A stretch of 64,000 nt of DNA from NCBI GenBank assembly GCA_022494885.1, contig JAGVSM010003740.1, positions 186,001-250,000 of the forward strand, given 5' to 3'. The notes under the pieces are model-generated. The model made no database searches and was not told the DNA's origin. It saw only the letters and a program-made list of their open reading frames with translations. A program made the translations under genes and the position numbers. Every line of letters begins with the position of its first letter. The stretch's first letter is position 1. The DNA is from Micrasema longulum (taxonomy: Eukaryota > Arthropoda > Insecta > Trichoptera > Brachycentridae). This document shows, piece by piece, positions 1 to 11,095 of the stretch.

Positions 1-850
1 ATTTAAAGGTTATTTTTATTTTTTTATTTATTATATACATACGACCTAAGCCAATTGCAACAGTTACATGAAGAAACATAAATGCAGGAAACTGAACAAA
101 AAGAACATAAAACTATTTAGCAAAGACGAACAAGGGCAAAACAATAATTGTATACAATATATTCAAAAAAACGAAAGACCAAAAACTTTGAGCTAAACCA
201 TGCCAATCCAACTTCACCCCACACTGTTTAGTCGCGAAGAGATCTACGAAAAGCCGGAAGATCTATTACAAAAATATGAATTCTGTTATGAATATTTACA
301 ACCACAACGGTATTTTTGTTCTCTTTCTCGACAAAATTTTCAGTTCAGAATGAATTCCTTGATTTGACTGTTGGCTCCGGCGAAGTTATATTTATACCAA
401 AGTAATTAATTGTAATTATAAAATCAACTACAAGATTTCCAAACGGAAAAAAGCATTTTTTTTTAGTCAGTTAAACATACAGTCCACATTCTAACAGAGT
501 CGATGGGTATTTATTTCATATTGAATAAACAGAGCAACTCCGTAGACGTTTTACTTGAGTAACTAATTGATTGACTAAGTACTGACTGCGTAACTAAGGA
601 AGCTACAACTTTTACTGGTATATTGTTCAGTTTTCAATTTACTTTCTAGTAGGGACTTGAGGTTTTACACTATTTGCTTGGCCGCCAGCAATTTTGATGT
701 TTTAATACAGAGAATGTATGATTCTATTCCTGCAATGTTAAGACGATATAGAGTCCTACAGATTAACTTAGATGTCGCACCCCTAAAAATACACTGTGGT
801 ATGTCTGAATTTCCGAATGCAGAGAGAGCAAAATAATATTTTTGAAATCT
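1..850. other. AT-rich DNA, possible LINE tail at 1-180
   Basis: No gene is recognised. The first ~180 bases begin with a T-rich run and read on the minus strand like a LINE 3' UTR ending in an AAAT-type tail, but no protein match supports this. The remainder looks like unique AT-rich sequence. Confidence 0.3.
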
Positions 851-854
851 GTTG

Positions 855-1610
855 ATACAACTCTGTTATATGGTCACCATATTATAAAGTGCATATTAAT
901 AATATCGAAAGAATTCAACATAAATTTTTACGTTACGTTAATTTTAAATTAGGTATTTCAGTTGAACTCATTAATTAGACATACTTAAATAAATATTTCA
1001 CTTTACACATATTAGAAACTAGAAGAAAATTGAATGATTTGTTATTTTTGATTGAAATATTAAATTCAATATTTGACTGTTCTGAACTGTTAAAACTAAT
1101 TAACTTGCGAGTGCCCAGCCGGATTACTCGATTTAATAAACTCTTCTATATAAATTTATCTACAACTAACTACAGTGCACACTCGCCTATGAGGAGAATT
1201 CATGTGTTTGCAAACGAATACGCAAATGATATAGACAAATTTAATACAACACTTTTGAATTTTAAAAAGCAGTGTATCAATTTACTATCTCCAAATATAA
1301 ATTCTTTAAAAATACTATGTTGTTTTATATTGTATACCTTTTGTTAACTTATATCTGTATTCTTAATTATTATTTTTCTTCATTCCTCTAATTTTAAGAT
1401 TCTTTTAATATAACCGATAGGAAAAAATGAACTTCTGTTCTCTCTACTGGATTAAATGTATGTATGTACTATATGTAAGATTTTATTATTTCATTTTAAA
1501 TTTTTTGCTACTTTTGTGTAAAATATGTCTGTTCGTTATATATAAATATATGTAAAACATGTAAAAGCCTACAAGGCGTTTAAATAAACAAATAAATAAA
1601 TAAATAATTG
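855..1610 (+). mobile_element. LINE 3' end (RT C-terminus plus 3' UTR)
   Basis: A decayed non-LTR retrotransposon end. Conceptual translation from about 860 shows fragments typical of the region after the reverse transcriptase palm, such as IERIQHKFLRYVNFKLG, then after a stop ETRRKLNDLLFLIEILN and INLRVPSR. The frame is open from 1030 to 1347 but belongs to a truncated, stop-containing copy. The 3' UTR ends at 1563-1610 with the hairpin AAAAGCCTACAAGGCGTT followed by AAAT repeats, the same kind of end seen at 13954, 33082 and (reversed) 42299. It looks like CR1/Jockey-group material; the clade is inferred. Confidence 0.75.
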
Positions 1611-1679
1611 TAGCGCTGTTTAAGAGGATATGCGGTGGGGGAGCATTAAATATGTTTTTATGTCACTCTTTTACAGATG

Positions 1680-2035
1680 CCTCCCCGAATAATGTGCAAA
1701 AAAGAAAACTGCAAGTCACGTCCAACTGATTATGTATGACTAAAATAGAGGTCTCGTATATAATATACAAGTAAAAAAAATAATATTATTCTTAAAGAAA
1801 AAGTTTCTGTGTCGGCGTTTACTGTGCGTCTGAAGAAAGCAGAAAAAACTATGCGTTTTTAAGGGTTTTTTAATGGTCCTAGATTCTAAAAAATATAATT
1901 TATCAACAGAAAAACAAACGAAAGGGACACACCAATAGTAGGCGTCTATAAAATGTACAAAAATCATCGCTCTAATGTTGTAATCTACTGAAACAATATG
2001 GAAATATGATTGTATGAATGAAAGTCGGATTATGC
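1680..2035. repeat. Unclassified dispersed repeat, copy A
   Basis: This stretch resembles 48600-48985 and the split copy at 2090-3245. Shared landmarks are a stretch like AAAAAGACAACTGCACGTC, a later AATTTATCAAAAAAAGAAAG-type block, and a final block resembling ATAATCCAGGGAGAAAAC. No protein match or terminal repeat was recognised. It lies in tandem with copy B. Confidence 0.55.
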
Positions 2036-2089
2036 ATCCTCAATGGTTAAAATGATAGGCAGTGTCTGGGAAACGATGAATGGGTATTT

Positions 2090-3245
2090 GAACATTATTT
2101 TTAGCCACTCTCTCGCAAATGTCTTCCTAATACTGTCCAAAAAAGACAACTGCACGTCGGACTGATTTTGCCTTACTAAAATCAACAAAATCGACGTTTC
2201 GCTGTCCCGTTTTCCGCGCCCCAAAACTGAACGGATTCGGTTGTTTTTTTGTAGAAAAGGTATCAAATGAGTCGGTACTTTTTCCGTTTTGCAAAATTAT
2301 TTACCATATTTGTATATCGTTCGTCCCAAGACGGTATATAAAACTAAGGCGCTTGGCTTTGTTATGCGTAGCTCTACGTCGTTCACTATGGCAAAGACAC
2401 TTAGAATCCTTTACTGTACATTAGTGCGAAGCAACTTAGAATATGCATCACAAATATGGAATCCTATGTACAATGTGCAGATATCACGCATTGAAAATAT
2501 TAAAAAAAAATCGCAAAGGTTATGTGTTTCCGGTTGAAACTTGAATTTAAATCCGACCAGTATATTCATATATGTAAAAAACATCACCTATTGCCTCTGC
2601 AAAAACGTCGTTAAATAGCGGATATAATTTATTTACTAAAAATTGCCTCTGGTTCAATCGACTGTCCTGAACTACTATGTAAACTTTCTATCAATGTTCC
2701 TTCCAAAGTTTTAAGAAATAACCCTCTTCTTCACATACCTCTTGTTTCATCTAATTATAGGCAAAATTCATATTTATGGCGAACTTTTAATAATTTTAAT
2801 GTAATAAATCACTTAACATAGATTTATTTGCAAATAATCTTAATGACGTACGGCGTTTGCTTTCGAAATAATTCATAGTATTTTTTCTTTTCTTTTGAAT
2901 TTACATTACGTTACTATTTATTTTATGTTCGAGAATCTTTTTCAACTTACTGTGATGCCGCTTGTGAAAACCTGTAATTGGCTCATTTGTTATTTGTTTT
3001 GGTATATATATATATAAGATAATTTTAGCTGTTGGTTATCCAAATAAATAAAATAAATAAAATAAGCCATTTTATGGGTTTTTCGCTCCCATAAGAAACA
3101 ATTTATCAAAAAAGCAAAACAACAGAGACACGCTAATGCTAAAAATTTATAGTGAGTAAAAAAAACACTGCTCTAGGGCTATAATCCAGGGAGAAAACAC
3201 GGGAATAGATTTGTATGAAGAAAAGTCAGACCGCCTTTTCTCCTA
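2090..3245. repeat. Unclassified dispersed repeat, copy B, split by a LINE
   Basis: The left part (2090-2270) matches 48600-48760 and the right part (3062-3245) matches 48795-48960. The ~790 bases between them are a LINE 3' end, so the repeat was present before the LINE inserted. Reading alongside copy A gives a tandem arrangement. Confidence 0.55.
2275..3060 (+). mobile_element. LINE 3' end nested in a repeat
   Basis: The frame at 2340-2537 carries the post-palm RT signature ALGFVMRSSTSF, LYCTLVRSNLEYASQIWNP and RIENIKKKSQRLC, which in this protein group follows the catalytic palm. After stops the homology resumes with CPELLCKLSINVPSKVLRNN and PLLHIPLVSSNYRQNS. The element ends in a 3' UTR with an (AAATAAAAT)-type tail near 3040-3060. 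It is 5'-truncated and contains stops and frame changes, so it is inactive. Confidence 0.8.
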
Positions 3246-3249
3246 ACAA

Positions 3250-3754
3250 GGCGAGAAAAGCTATAACCGATTATTTGTTTTTTTAATTTGTTTGTTTTGC
3301 TTTGTAAACGTTTTGGTTTTTATCTCCCTTAATTCCCTTTTTTAGGTGATTGATGATAATTACGATAACAGTTGTAAATTAATCAAAATACTAGAAGGCG
3401 ATTTTAAAAATATTTTGACAAGAAGCAGTTAAGTCCGGGAAAACAAATTATCGAATTAAGTTTTAATAAATCAACCAACTTGGCTGTCGGATGAGATCAT
3501 TTGTAAGGTTGCTCACTTTTTGTACCTTGCGTCGCAAATGAAGAAAGGAATTATTTATGCTTGCAAGAGAAAATACTTATTTAATAAAATGTACTCAAAG
3601 CGCTATAAACAACTTTACCAAATGAATAAGGAAGAGAAAAATCAGAGCATTTCATTCTACGAACCTTCTCTAATATGTACGAAAAATTAATAAAAATGTT
3701 TTTAATAAAAATGAACTACTCTGAACTACGTCACAGGTATATATTTTTTATCAA
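3250..3754. other. No recognisable feature
   Basis: AT-rich sequence without a gene, terminal repeat or match to the other repeats in the window. Confidence 0.4.
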
Positions 3755-3900
3755 TATTCCTACAGAGATGAGGTAGAATTTTTTCAAATTCAGGATTATC
3801 GATTTTCGAGCGTTTACAGGGCTTACGACCTGTCATTGGCTGGGTTGAGTGGCCACTTTACGTTTTTAACAACATTCCCCATTCCGCTTATTAGCGAATA
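3755..3900 (+). repeat. Foldback-family arm, diverged fragment
   Basis: It contains ACAGGGCTTACGACCTGTCA and TGAGTGGCCACTTTACG, the core of the foldback family present at 22205, 28457, 41725, 45930 and 60118. Only one arm is visible. An even more decayed scrap of the same core is at 4345-4385. Confidence 0.65.
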
Positions 3901-4234
3901 TCGACACTGGTATCATTTTGATTCTTGTATATATCGTATTAAATGAGAAAGCATTCACTAGCGTGTTGGAGCACCATCTATGTATTGATATTGAAGTTAA
4001 GTATTTTTAATTAGCATATTACTTTATTTTATGTATTTAAGACTCTTCCGAGTTAAATTAAGTACTAGTAATCGCCTGCAGATGATTCTGCAATTTATTT
4101 ATACTTATATTTTGACCAGATCTTATTATGTATGTACAAAAATACACATACCAAAAAAAAAAAATACGTCACAGGTCACTGTTTTCAACGTTTAGTGTAT
4201 TTTGACACTACGGGCTTCTTCTTTTAAATGTCAG

Positions 4235-4315
4235 CATTAAGGGTGAAGTAATTTAAAAACAACAAAATATTAAAAAATCAAAGCGATGATAATACAATAC
4301 ACAAAAAAAATCTGA
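4235..4315. repeat. Short dispersed repeat R3
   Basis: A ~80 bp block with AAATCAAAGCGATGATAATA that recurs at 5005-5090 and 12585-12665. The three copies share a preceding GTTATTT/GTAATTT element and a following A-rich run. Type unknown. Confidence 0.5.
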
Positions 4316-4484
4316 TCAAAACAATAAATAAATTAATGAATTAACAGAGCTTATGACCTGTGATTGGATGATTTAAATGGCCACAATACAAACTGTAAAC
4401 CAGAATCCTCGACTAGCGTTTTCGACTCGATGGCTTCTCTCAGGTAAAAACCCTTAAAATAATGAAATCAAAAATTGATAAGTC

Positions 4485-4600
4485 CGACTCGTCACGTAGT
4501 AGTTGGCACGTTTGCTTGACAAACTTGAGGTCCCTGGTTCGATTTCTGGTAATGTAGAAACGAAACGTAGCTTCAAAAGTGGTTATACGCATTTATGTAT
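4485..4600 (+). repeat. tRNA-like SINE, single diverged copy
   Basis: A tRNA-like head with an A-box-like stretch (GTCACGTAGTAGTTGG) and a B box (GGTTCGATTT at about 4540) 30-odd bases later. The spacing fits an RNA polymerase III promoter. The body is short. Confidence 0.5.
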
Positions 4601-4610
4601 CGTATCAGGC

Positions 4611-4810
4611 GGCCTCCATGGTGTAGTGGTTAAAACGGCCTCCGTGGTGTAGTGGTCAAGACGCTTGACTCACACACGGAAGGTTCCGGGTTCGATTCCC
4701 GGTGAGAACACAAAAATTAAAATGTGATTTTTCTCAAGCCTGGGTGCTCTGTGATGTAATTCACCACTGTAATTAGGCCTCCTGGCCTGTTGTGGTGCAA
4801 AAAAAAAAAT
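4611..4810 (+). repeat. tRNA-Val-like SINE (family V), full copy
   Basis: The head resembles tRNA-Val(CAC): the A box TGGTGTAGTGG occurs at 4645-4655 and the B box GGTTCGATTCC at 4689-4699, with an anticodon-loop-like CTCACAC between them. The first 19 bases of the head are duplicated 26 bp upstream (4611-4629), giving a second A box. The body ends with CACCACTGTAATTAGGCCTC, GGCCTG and a poly-A tail at 4799-4809. A reversed copy is at 11938-12100. Confidence 0.85.
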
Positions 4811-4839
4811 GTAAAATGTAAAAAAAAAATGTAAAAAAA

Positions 4840-4995
4840 AACGTTTGACTCACACACGAAAGGTTCCGGGCTAGATTTCAAAAATCACAAAAAATACAAA
4901 ATCATAAATAAATAAGTAAAAATTGAATTATGTATTTTTTCTCAAACGTGGGTGTTCTGTGCTCTCGTTTACCACTGTAATTTGGTATCCTGGCC
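4840..4995 (+). repeat. SINE family V, truncated copy
   Basis: It starts inside the tRNA-like head (GACTCACACACGAAAGGTTC) and continues into the family body, ending near TTTACCACTGTAATTTGG. The A box is missing. It lies directly downstream of the full copy in the same orientation. Confidence 0.75.
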
Positions 4996-5004
4996 TGATA
5001 TCAC

Positions 5005-5090
5005 GGGCGAAGTTATTTCAAAATAACAAAACGTTAAAAAATCATAGCGATGATACATAAAATAAAAAAAACAAAAAAATAATCTGTTTG
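5005..5090. repeat. Short dispersed repeat R3
   Basis: It matches 4235-4315 and 12585-12665, with GAAGTTATTTCAAAATAAC and AATCATAGCGATGATAC. It sits immediately after the truncated SINE V copy. Confidence 0.5.
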
Positions 5091-5164
5091 ATAGCCTATT
5101 GACAAATATAAATTTAACTTTTAAAATTTTATAACTATGCTTGATTAAGTTAGTTCACACCTTA

Positions 5165-5280
5165 TCCACACCGGATTGTAGGTATGGCACTGCATTTGTA
5201 AAGTAAATGCAGCGTATCTTAATCGCCTATTACAGGAAGGTAAAGTGATCAATCTTACGTCTCAAGTACTAGTTAGTTCA
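5165..5280 (-). repeat. SINE family M ((ATG)n tail), fragment
   Basis: The plus strand shows GGCACTGCATTTGTA, AATGCAGCGTATCTTAATCG and GATCAATCTTACG, the middle of the family seen in full at 14620, 17775 and 44890. Head and tail are missing. Confidence 0.65.
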
Positions 5281-5499
5281 TAACATCTTCAAATTAATTT
5301 AATTAATCATCAAATTAATGTAAACTAGAGGATTATAACAAAAGACATAGAAAATATTTTTGAGTAGAGACGATGCGTAAGTTTAGACGTTTACAGGACT
5401 AGTGATATCTCACAAAACATATTTTATACAAAATTTCCATTGAATTATTTTTACTGTTACTAAGTAAGCGACTAACACAGAAATGGCGATTTTATATTT

Positions 5500-5760
5500 T
5501 TAAATCTCGTACTAAATGTAATTTTCAGTTTATTATTCAGATACCATATAAACTTTGCATTGAATTAAGATATATTGATATATTTTGTGTTAAATAAATG
5601 CTTTTATTAATGGTAGAATAATGTATTGAATCCTTTAGCCATCTTGTGTTCCGAGTCCCAGTATGACTTTTTTTCATTTCTTTCCGTTTGTATTTATTTT
5701 GCAATGTAAAAGCTCGCAGAGAGCATTAAAAATAAAATAAAATAAAATAAATAAAGTGCT
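5500..5760 (+). mobile_element. LINE 3' UTR with terminal hairpin
   Basis: No coding part remains. The end has AAAAGCTCGCAGAGAGC at 5708-5725, which can fold as a small hairpin, followed by AAATA repeats. This matches the layout of the LINE ends at 1563, 13954 and 33082. Confidence 0.55.
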
Positions 5761-7105
5761 AATTAAAGGCTTGTAAAATGATCGCTAAATAAGCCAATAT
5801 CAGGTTAAATACTTACACTTTAATATTTCTTCCCCGAAATAGATATATTAGTTTATCTGGATCTGTATAATTTTAACTAAAATAAAATGAAAATGCTTAA
5901 GAAAAAAGCAAAAACAAAAGAAAACCAGCAATAAAACAGTGTTGATATAAAGCTAATAAAACAAAATAACGTTATCCTTTTATTGAGTCTTATTTTTATC
6001 CATTTCCGCTTTCACCCCCTGTACTGATGAGGGTAGGAAAATGGCTGAATTGAGACTTTGGGAACGCTACAAAGAGATTTAAATGTAATAAATGTATTGG
6101 ATTTTGATAAAAGAATTTTGCTAAATCATAAAAAAGGTTATCTGTTTTTTGTGCCCAAAAAAAAATGACCGTGAACTGTTTTGACGAGTTTAAAACTTGC
6201 TATTATCTAACCATTTTAAAGTTTAAATAAACAAAACCATTATTTTTCTTCAGTGTACTTTTGTGGCATTAAGGAGTTAAGATTGTTCCTTGTGGTCTCG
6301 TTTTAACTCACACACTGTCTTGTAATTACGCCGTTTCAATTTTACCCCACAAAAAAACACGCTCTTTTCAGTCAAAGCTTAAAGCAACACTGATTTATGT
6401 TTGTGTGGGTAAAAAGAAAGTCAGCTAGCGTCGACCGACACTGCAACCAGCGACATGGGGCGTTAGGCGTTCGCAATGTAGCAAAAGTTTGTTTGCCAAG
6501 TTTGAAAGACTTCGTGAGGATAATTACGTATAATTTTACATATTTTCTTAAAAGGCATTAATGGTTATTAAATGAACATTTTCATAACGGTAGTACTTAC
6601 TTTATAATATAAAAATATAACTAGTATTTTTTTGTTAGTGTTTTGAAGTAATTATGTATTAGTAATAATGCTGTCTTTTATTTACCCAACTTTTTTCACT
6701 GTATCATTTATAATTTTTTTTAAAACCCAATGCGTAATACCTAGAGTTAGATTTTTTTCTAGTACAATAAAATATTATTCACTTTTAATGTATGTCTATC
6801 AAAGTCTTCCAAGTTGAAATATAAAGAAAAAGTGAAATCAAAGCCTTACCATTGACGAAACCATAAATAATAATTAGAGAAGCCTCCCTCACTGATATTG
6901 TAGAGTCCGAAAACAAAGATTTATTATTAAAGCAACCCCTGTTTATAAGAACACGAATATTTTACGTCCCTACTATTTGAATAAGATGGATACGGCTTAA
7001 TCGTTCCTATAGGAAACATAAATAACAAAGTACTGCGTACTATTAAATTAATCGCTGCTTTTTTTATTCAAGAAAATTATCATCATAACTTTGTCAAAAA
7101 TTGTC
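5761..7105. other. No recognisable gene
   Basis: AT-rich sequence with no long frame, repeat or splice-flanked exon that I can support. A somewhat GC-richer patch lies at 6420-6490. Confidence 0.4.
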
Positions 7106-7109
7106 ATCA

Positions 7110-7225
7110 ATCAAGGATCATTCGTCTCACGCTTCACGTGCCAGTTCAGGAATAGAGAAAATATTTCACTTTGCCGAAAATCCAACCAGAAACTTCAAGG
7201 GTGGTAAACAAACGTACTAACCTGC
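7110..7225 (-). repeat. SINE family M, fragment
   Basis: It has TCTCACGCTTCACGTGCCAG, an AAAATATTTCACTTTG block, and a decayed head ending in GGTAAACAAACGTACTAACC. Order and orientation match the copies at 9495 and 17775. Confidence 0.6.
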
Positions 7226-7955
7226 ACACAATAAAGCGGATTTATACCCGTTCAAAATTCCTTTTTTGAATTTTTACCTACGAGTAGATACCGAGGAACA
7301 AAAACAGGACTTTTATTTTATTTCAATCAGAGAAAATAACGAAGACAAAAATTATTAAAATCAATATTTGAACTAACTTTGTGATTGACCACATTAAATA
7401 GTTTTGAATACGTAGGTATTTATGTTGTATAAGACACGTTTTCATTTAACTAAAATAATCCAGATTTGCTTGAATTTCAATACAAATACAGTGTCCTATG
7501 AACCGTTGGGTGCAGATGGGGAGATAATGATATTTTATTTTACGTAAAATCACTTTTACAAAAAAGATAGGGACTGAATTTTTAAATTATCAAAGATTAA
7601 AAATATAAGTTTATTTTTTACATATTGATTTTGGATGAAATACAAATGAAGATAAGTTAATTATCAAAAATAAATTATAAAGAATATTTAAAGTACGAAT
7701 TTTTTGAACAAACATTTTAATTAAGGCGATGGAGACACATCTGACCAAAGGACAATTAAAATTAATATTAAATGAGTTTGCATCTGCATATGTAATAAAT
7801 AAATAAATAGATTAACATAAAAATAAATATTTGATGTATAAAAAATATAAAAATACTAATCGATTTTTTAATGAGTACGGTTTTGAAATGTGCAGGATTC
7901 TTTGTTAAAAGAAAATTGAGACTAGTACCTACGCCAGGACCCCGATTATTTACTT
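7226..7955. other. No recognisable feature
   Basis: AT-rich sequence, including runs of AAAT-like low complexity near 7795-7860. Confidence 0.4.
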
Positions 7956-7959
7956 TTTT

Positions 7960-8167
7960 TTAAAAATAAATAAACCGCTATGTCTCTATTTTGAGGCTTG
8001 TTAGCAAGTGAGATACAGAGGATATGGAGGGAGGTAATGAAAAATACACCACAACACCCAGACCAGTTGAGAAAAAATCTTTCTTGGATTTTTCTTGCAA
8101 GTGGCGGGAATCGAACCCGCGACGCCAGTTTCACAGTTGGCCGTTTTACCAACTGCGTCACGGCGCC
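7960..8167 (-). repeat. tRNA-like SINE (family H)
   Basis: On the minus strand the head reads GGCGCCGTGACGCAGTTGG, with an A-box-like TGACGCAGTTGG, and then the B box GGTTCGATTCC (plus-strand 8107-8117). The body contains AATCCAAGAAAGATTTTTTC and GGGTGTTGTGGTGTATTTTT. A second copy is at 38697-38830 on the plus strand. The mixed A/T tail lies near 7960. Confidence 0.8.
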
Positions 8168-8169
8168 TA

Positions 8170-9130
8170 CAATGGAATGTTAAAATTTATCTACAAAGTA
8201 AAATGAAATATTATGTGTGAAAAGTAGAATATGTGTACACATTTTTCTTCTAAACATGTTCAATTATAGGTTATCGACGAAGATACTTTAAATGTTCATG
8301 CAAATATACTTATTTTTGTACACAAATATTGGTTTTTCTTTATAGACAGTCGAAGATAACTCTTTCCCATTGTATTCGGAGCCAAGCCGGAGGGCCAAGA
8401 TTACGGTACTATCTTTAATTGTTTAATAAATATACTTAAATCATCAAAAAAAATAAAACGATGGTAATTGGAGAAAAATATCTTCGTCAGAAAAAAATAA
8501 TAAAATGAGTTTTAAATTAAAAATCATCAAAATATAGATATTTTGGTACGGAAAATTTGATTTCACTTTATGAATAGTTGAAGATAAATCTGTTAAATTC
8601 TTATTGTAATTAAGGGCCCTTAAAGCCAAGAGAAATTGAGAAGACGGTTAGTTGTCATATTGGAATATTTACTAACATTAGTTATAACGAAATTATCATC
8701 CGGTCTTTATTAAATATCTGCTCATATTATTGTATTTATTCAGAATGCTTTGGTTTACGATAAGTACAAATCAACACCATCCCTATTTCCAATTCAGAGC
8801 GGAGTTGTGTTCAGTCGTTTAGCGGATTTCAAACACAAATAATTAATGAAGCAAAAACCGAAGCGACCGAGGTACAAAGCGAATAATTAAAATGAGAAAT
8901 CAAACGATCATGACCGTTACATCCGATTGAAAATTACTGAAATCCGGCGAAAAATTAGAGATATTTCAATTCGAAATGGCGAGTTGTTAATTAATTGCAA
9001 ATAATATTTTGGGTACGTCCAAATTTTTTGTACATGAACACGTGTTTTGTAACTGTCAACGACTTACTTAAAGACATAACATTTTTCGTCAAGACTTAAT
9101 TCATAATCATTTTACTCCAATTAGAACCCG
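8170..9130. other. Apparently unique DNA, TAATTA-rich near 8840-9000
   Basis: No gene or repeat is recognised. Between 8790 and 9000 the composition is more balanced and there are several homeodomain-type TAATTA cores (for example near 8838, 8885 and 8989). A conserved regulatory element is possible but not shown. Confidence 0.3.
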
Positions 9131-9134
9131 ATTC

Positions 9135-9315
9135 TTACATCAAATGTAGCGTATCTCGATTGTTTGTTACACAAAAAAAGTTGTAAATTTTTCGTTCTTG
9201 GTTACAGTCAAGAATAGTAAAATATTTCGGTGTAAAAATCACCTTTAAAATAAATATTGTACGCTGACCATGCCGGATATCCAAGCAGATATCCAAACAA
9301 AGTAAGCGATCACGC
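9135..9315 (-). repeat. SINE family M, diverged copy
   Basis: It shows AATGTAGCGTATCTCGATTG, AGAATAGTAAAATATTTCGG, GTGTAAAAATCACC and ACGCTGACCATGCCGG in family order. The head is decayed. Confidence 0.65.
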
Positions 9316-9329
9316 CAACTATTGCACCA

Positions 9330-9475
9330 TGGGGTGAATTTGCCCCTTTATTTTTCACGATTTCCCTTTCAGAATATGCAGTTTGGAACCTCCTTTAAAA
9401 TCGATGTTTACCTCCACCTTGCTAAAATTGAACCAAGGACCTCAAACATTATCGGCGAATGCGCCACAAACCATA
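9330..9475 (-). repeat. tRNA-like SINE (family G)
   Basis: On the minus strand it reads GGTTTGTGGCGCATTCGCC, then a B-box-like GGTTCAATTTT, then AGCAAGGTGGAGG. The related element at 14230-14350 shares the CCTTGCTNNANATNGAACC block. It lies between two family M copies in the same orientation. Confidence 0.5.
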
Positions 9476-9494
9476 TTCACATACAATTTTTTTC

Positions 9495-9745
9495 CACCAT
9501 CATCATCATTCCACTTCCGTACCGAATGGTGCATAGGGACTGCATTGGTACACCAATCGCAGCGTATGTAGATCTTTAGTGTAACATGAAGGCAAGATGA
9601 TCAGTCTTGCGCTTCAGGTAACAGTTCAGAGACTATGAAATATTTTGGAGTGAAAATACCCTGATAAATAAATATTTCATAGCAACCATTTTGGGAATCG
9701 ATAACGAGACATTTTACACGGTAGGCAAACTCACTGACCATTACA
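9495..9745 (-). repeat. SINE family M, near-full copy
   Basis: On the plus strand it begins with CATCATCATCAT (the reversed tail), then CACTTCCGTACCGAATGGTG, GACTGCATTGGTACACCAAT, GATGATCAGTCTTGCGC and the AAATATTTCATAGCAACC block. It ends in a tRNA-like head with GGTAGGCAAACTCACTGACC. Confidence 0.8.
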
Positions 9746-10114
9746 CGTAACATTACATTAATGTTATGTGCATAAATGTATTAAATCAATAAATAAATTG
9801 AAAATTAAAATTAGGTTCATGACATCCAAAACGTTTGCTGCTAACTCGTCTCTTCAGTTTGTTTTTGTCCATCATACCAAAACACAAATCTGCAGAAAAA
9901 GAGCTTTAAAGTTTTTGATACGAAATAGGCATAAATAATGACCAACACTTAAGACATAATTCGTTAAAAAATCTCTTAAACAATTAAAAAATATAAATAT
10001 ACATATAAAAATATAAATAAAGGCTTTCTCAGAACTCCTGTACTCTTACATAACTCAATTTCGTTAAAAATGGTATGATGGATAAAAATTAACTAAACTG
10101 ACGAACTGTTAGTA
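9746..10114. other. No recognisable feature
   Basis: AT-rich sequence with no supported feature. Confidence 0.4.
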
Positions 10115-10250
10115 GTCAGTTTATGTAAGAACTATGGGACGCGAACCTGACTTGCTGGCAGCTGGCAGCTGAAAGCCGGTGCTAAGAGGCTCGTTGTAAA
10201 CACCATAACATATGCTCCATCTAACCAGTGAACATGGTATGATGATGATT
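10115..10250 (+). mobile_element. RTE-like LINE 3' end with (ATG)n tail
   Basis: It contains AACTATGGGACGCGAACCTG and TGGCAGCTGAAAGCCGGTGC, matching the LINE end at 31005-31255. It ends in ATGGTATGATGATGATT. Only the last ~130 bases are present. Confidence 0.7.
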
Positions 10251-10544
10251 AGAGCCTTGCCTTTGCAGCCGCTGTCACTCATATCAGGCAAGTAAGGGAG
10301 CATCTCTGAAAAACAACCCCTCGAGAATAAAATGACATTAACTTTCTTGTCAATAAATTGAGAGGTAAAAAATATAATATTGCTGCCACTTAAATACTTT
10401 TACGCTAAGGTAAAAAACAAAAAAACTTTTTTGAGCCCTAAATAGATTTCGACCATGAGAAGTGGAAGGACTAACTCGTTAACTAAAATGAATACCATTT
10501 GAGTAGGCCGATGATGTATGTTTTTTTTAAACACCAATGTGAGA
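10251..10544. other. No recognisable feature
   Basis: AT-rich sequence, nothing supported. Confidence 0.4.
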
Positions 10545-11095
10545 GGGGTCTAAACGGTTGCATTTTGGATCACATTACGTAAAAATTATTTTAAAAAAAT
10601 ATACCATACTACTTTTGGCCCTCAACCGAAGTTTTATGTTCATAACTGTCTGAATATTTTGTTAATTATTTTTATTTATAAAAATAATTTTTTGGTTGGT
10701 AAATATATAACTTAACCATATTACAAATTCGAACATGTTTTAAAACTACCAAAATGCAAAAAGTTTACACTCCGCGTAACTGATTCCGTTGAGCGCCTGG
10801 CTAATATTGGCGAAAAGAATGGCTCATTAAAACAATGCTACCCATTTATGTCAAAACAAAGAGCGACTCACGCCCTTAAGTGCTTATTAAATAAGGTTCA
10901 ATTCACATTATAAAACTTAATTGGACTGATTTTTTTTACTTAAATATGGAATGACAGTCGGTTTAGGGCAGAAAATTGACTTTCTCGAAAACTTCAAGCT
11001 CTGGTTGAGGGCCAAAAGCAGTGTCAAAAATATTTTTTGATATTTTTTGCATTCCGAGTAATCTAAAAGGTAACTTTTTAGACCCTTTTTATTTC
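10545..11095. mobile_element. Long inverted-repeat element (possible MITE or foldback)
   Basis: Imperfect inverted arms of ~95 bp lie at 10545-10640 and 11000-11095. The best-matching pieces are CTTTTGGCCCTCAACC (left) and its complement GGTTGAGGGCCAAAAG (right), and GGGTCTAAA (left) against TTTAGACCC (right). The ~360 bp centre has no recognisable gene. No clear target-site duplication was found. It differs from the foldback family common elsewhere in the window. Confidence 0.6.

Noticed and set aside
4611..4712. A true tRNA-Val gene
   Set aside because: The acceptor stem does not pair properly, the head is duplicated, and a SINE body with poly-A tail follows; the same unit recurs reversed at 11938.
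8090..8170. A true tRNA gene on the minus strand
   Set aside because: tRNA-like boxes are present but the sequence continues into a repeated body found also at 38697, so it is a SINE.
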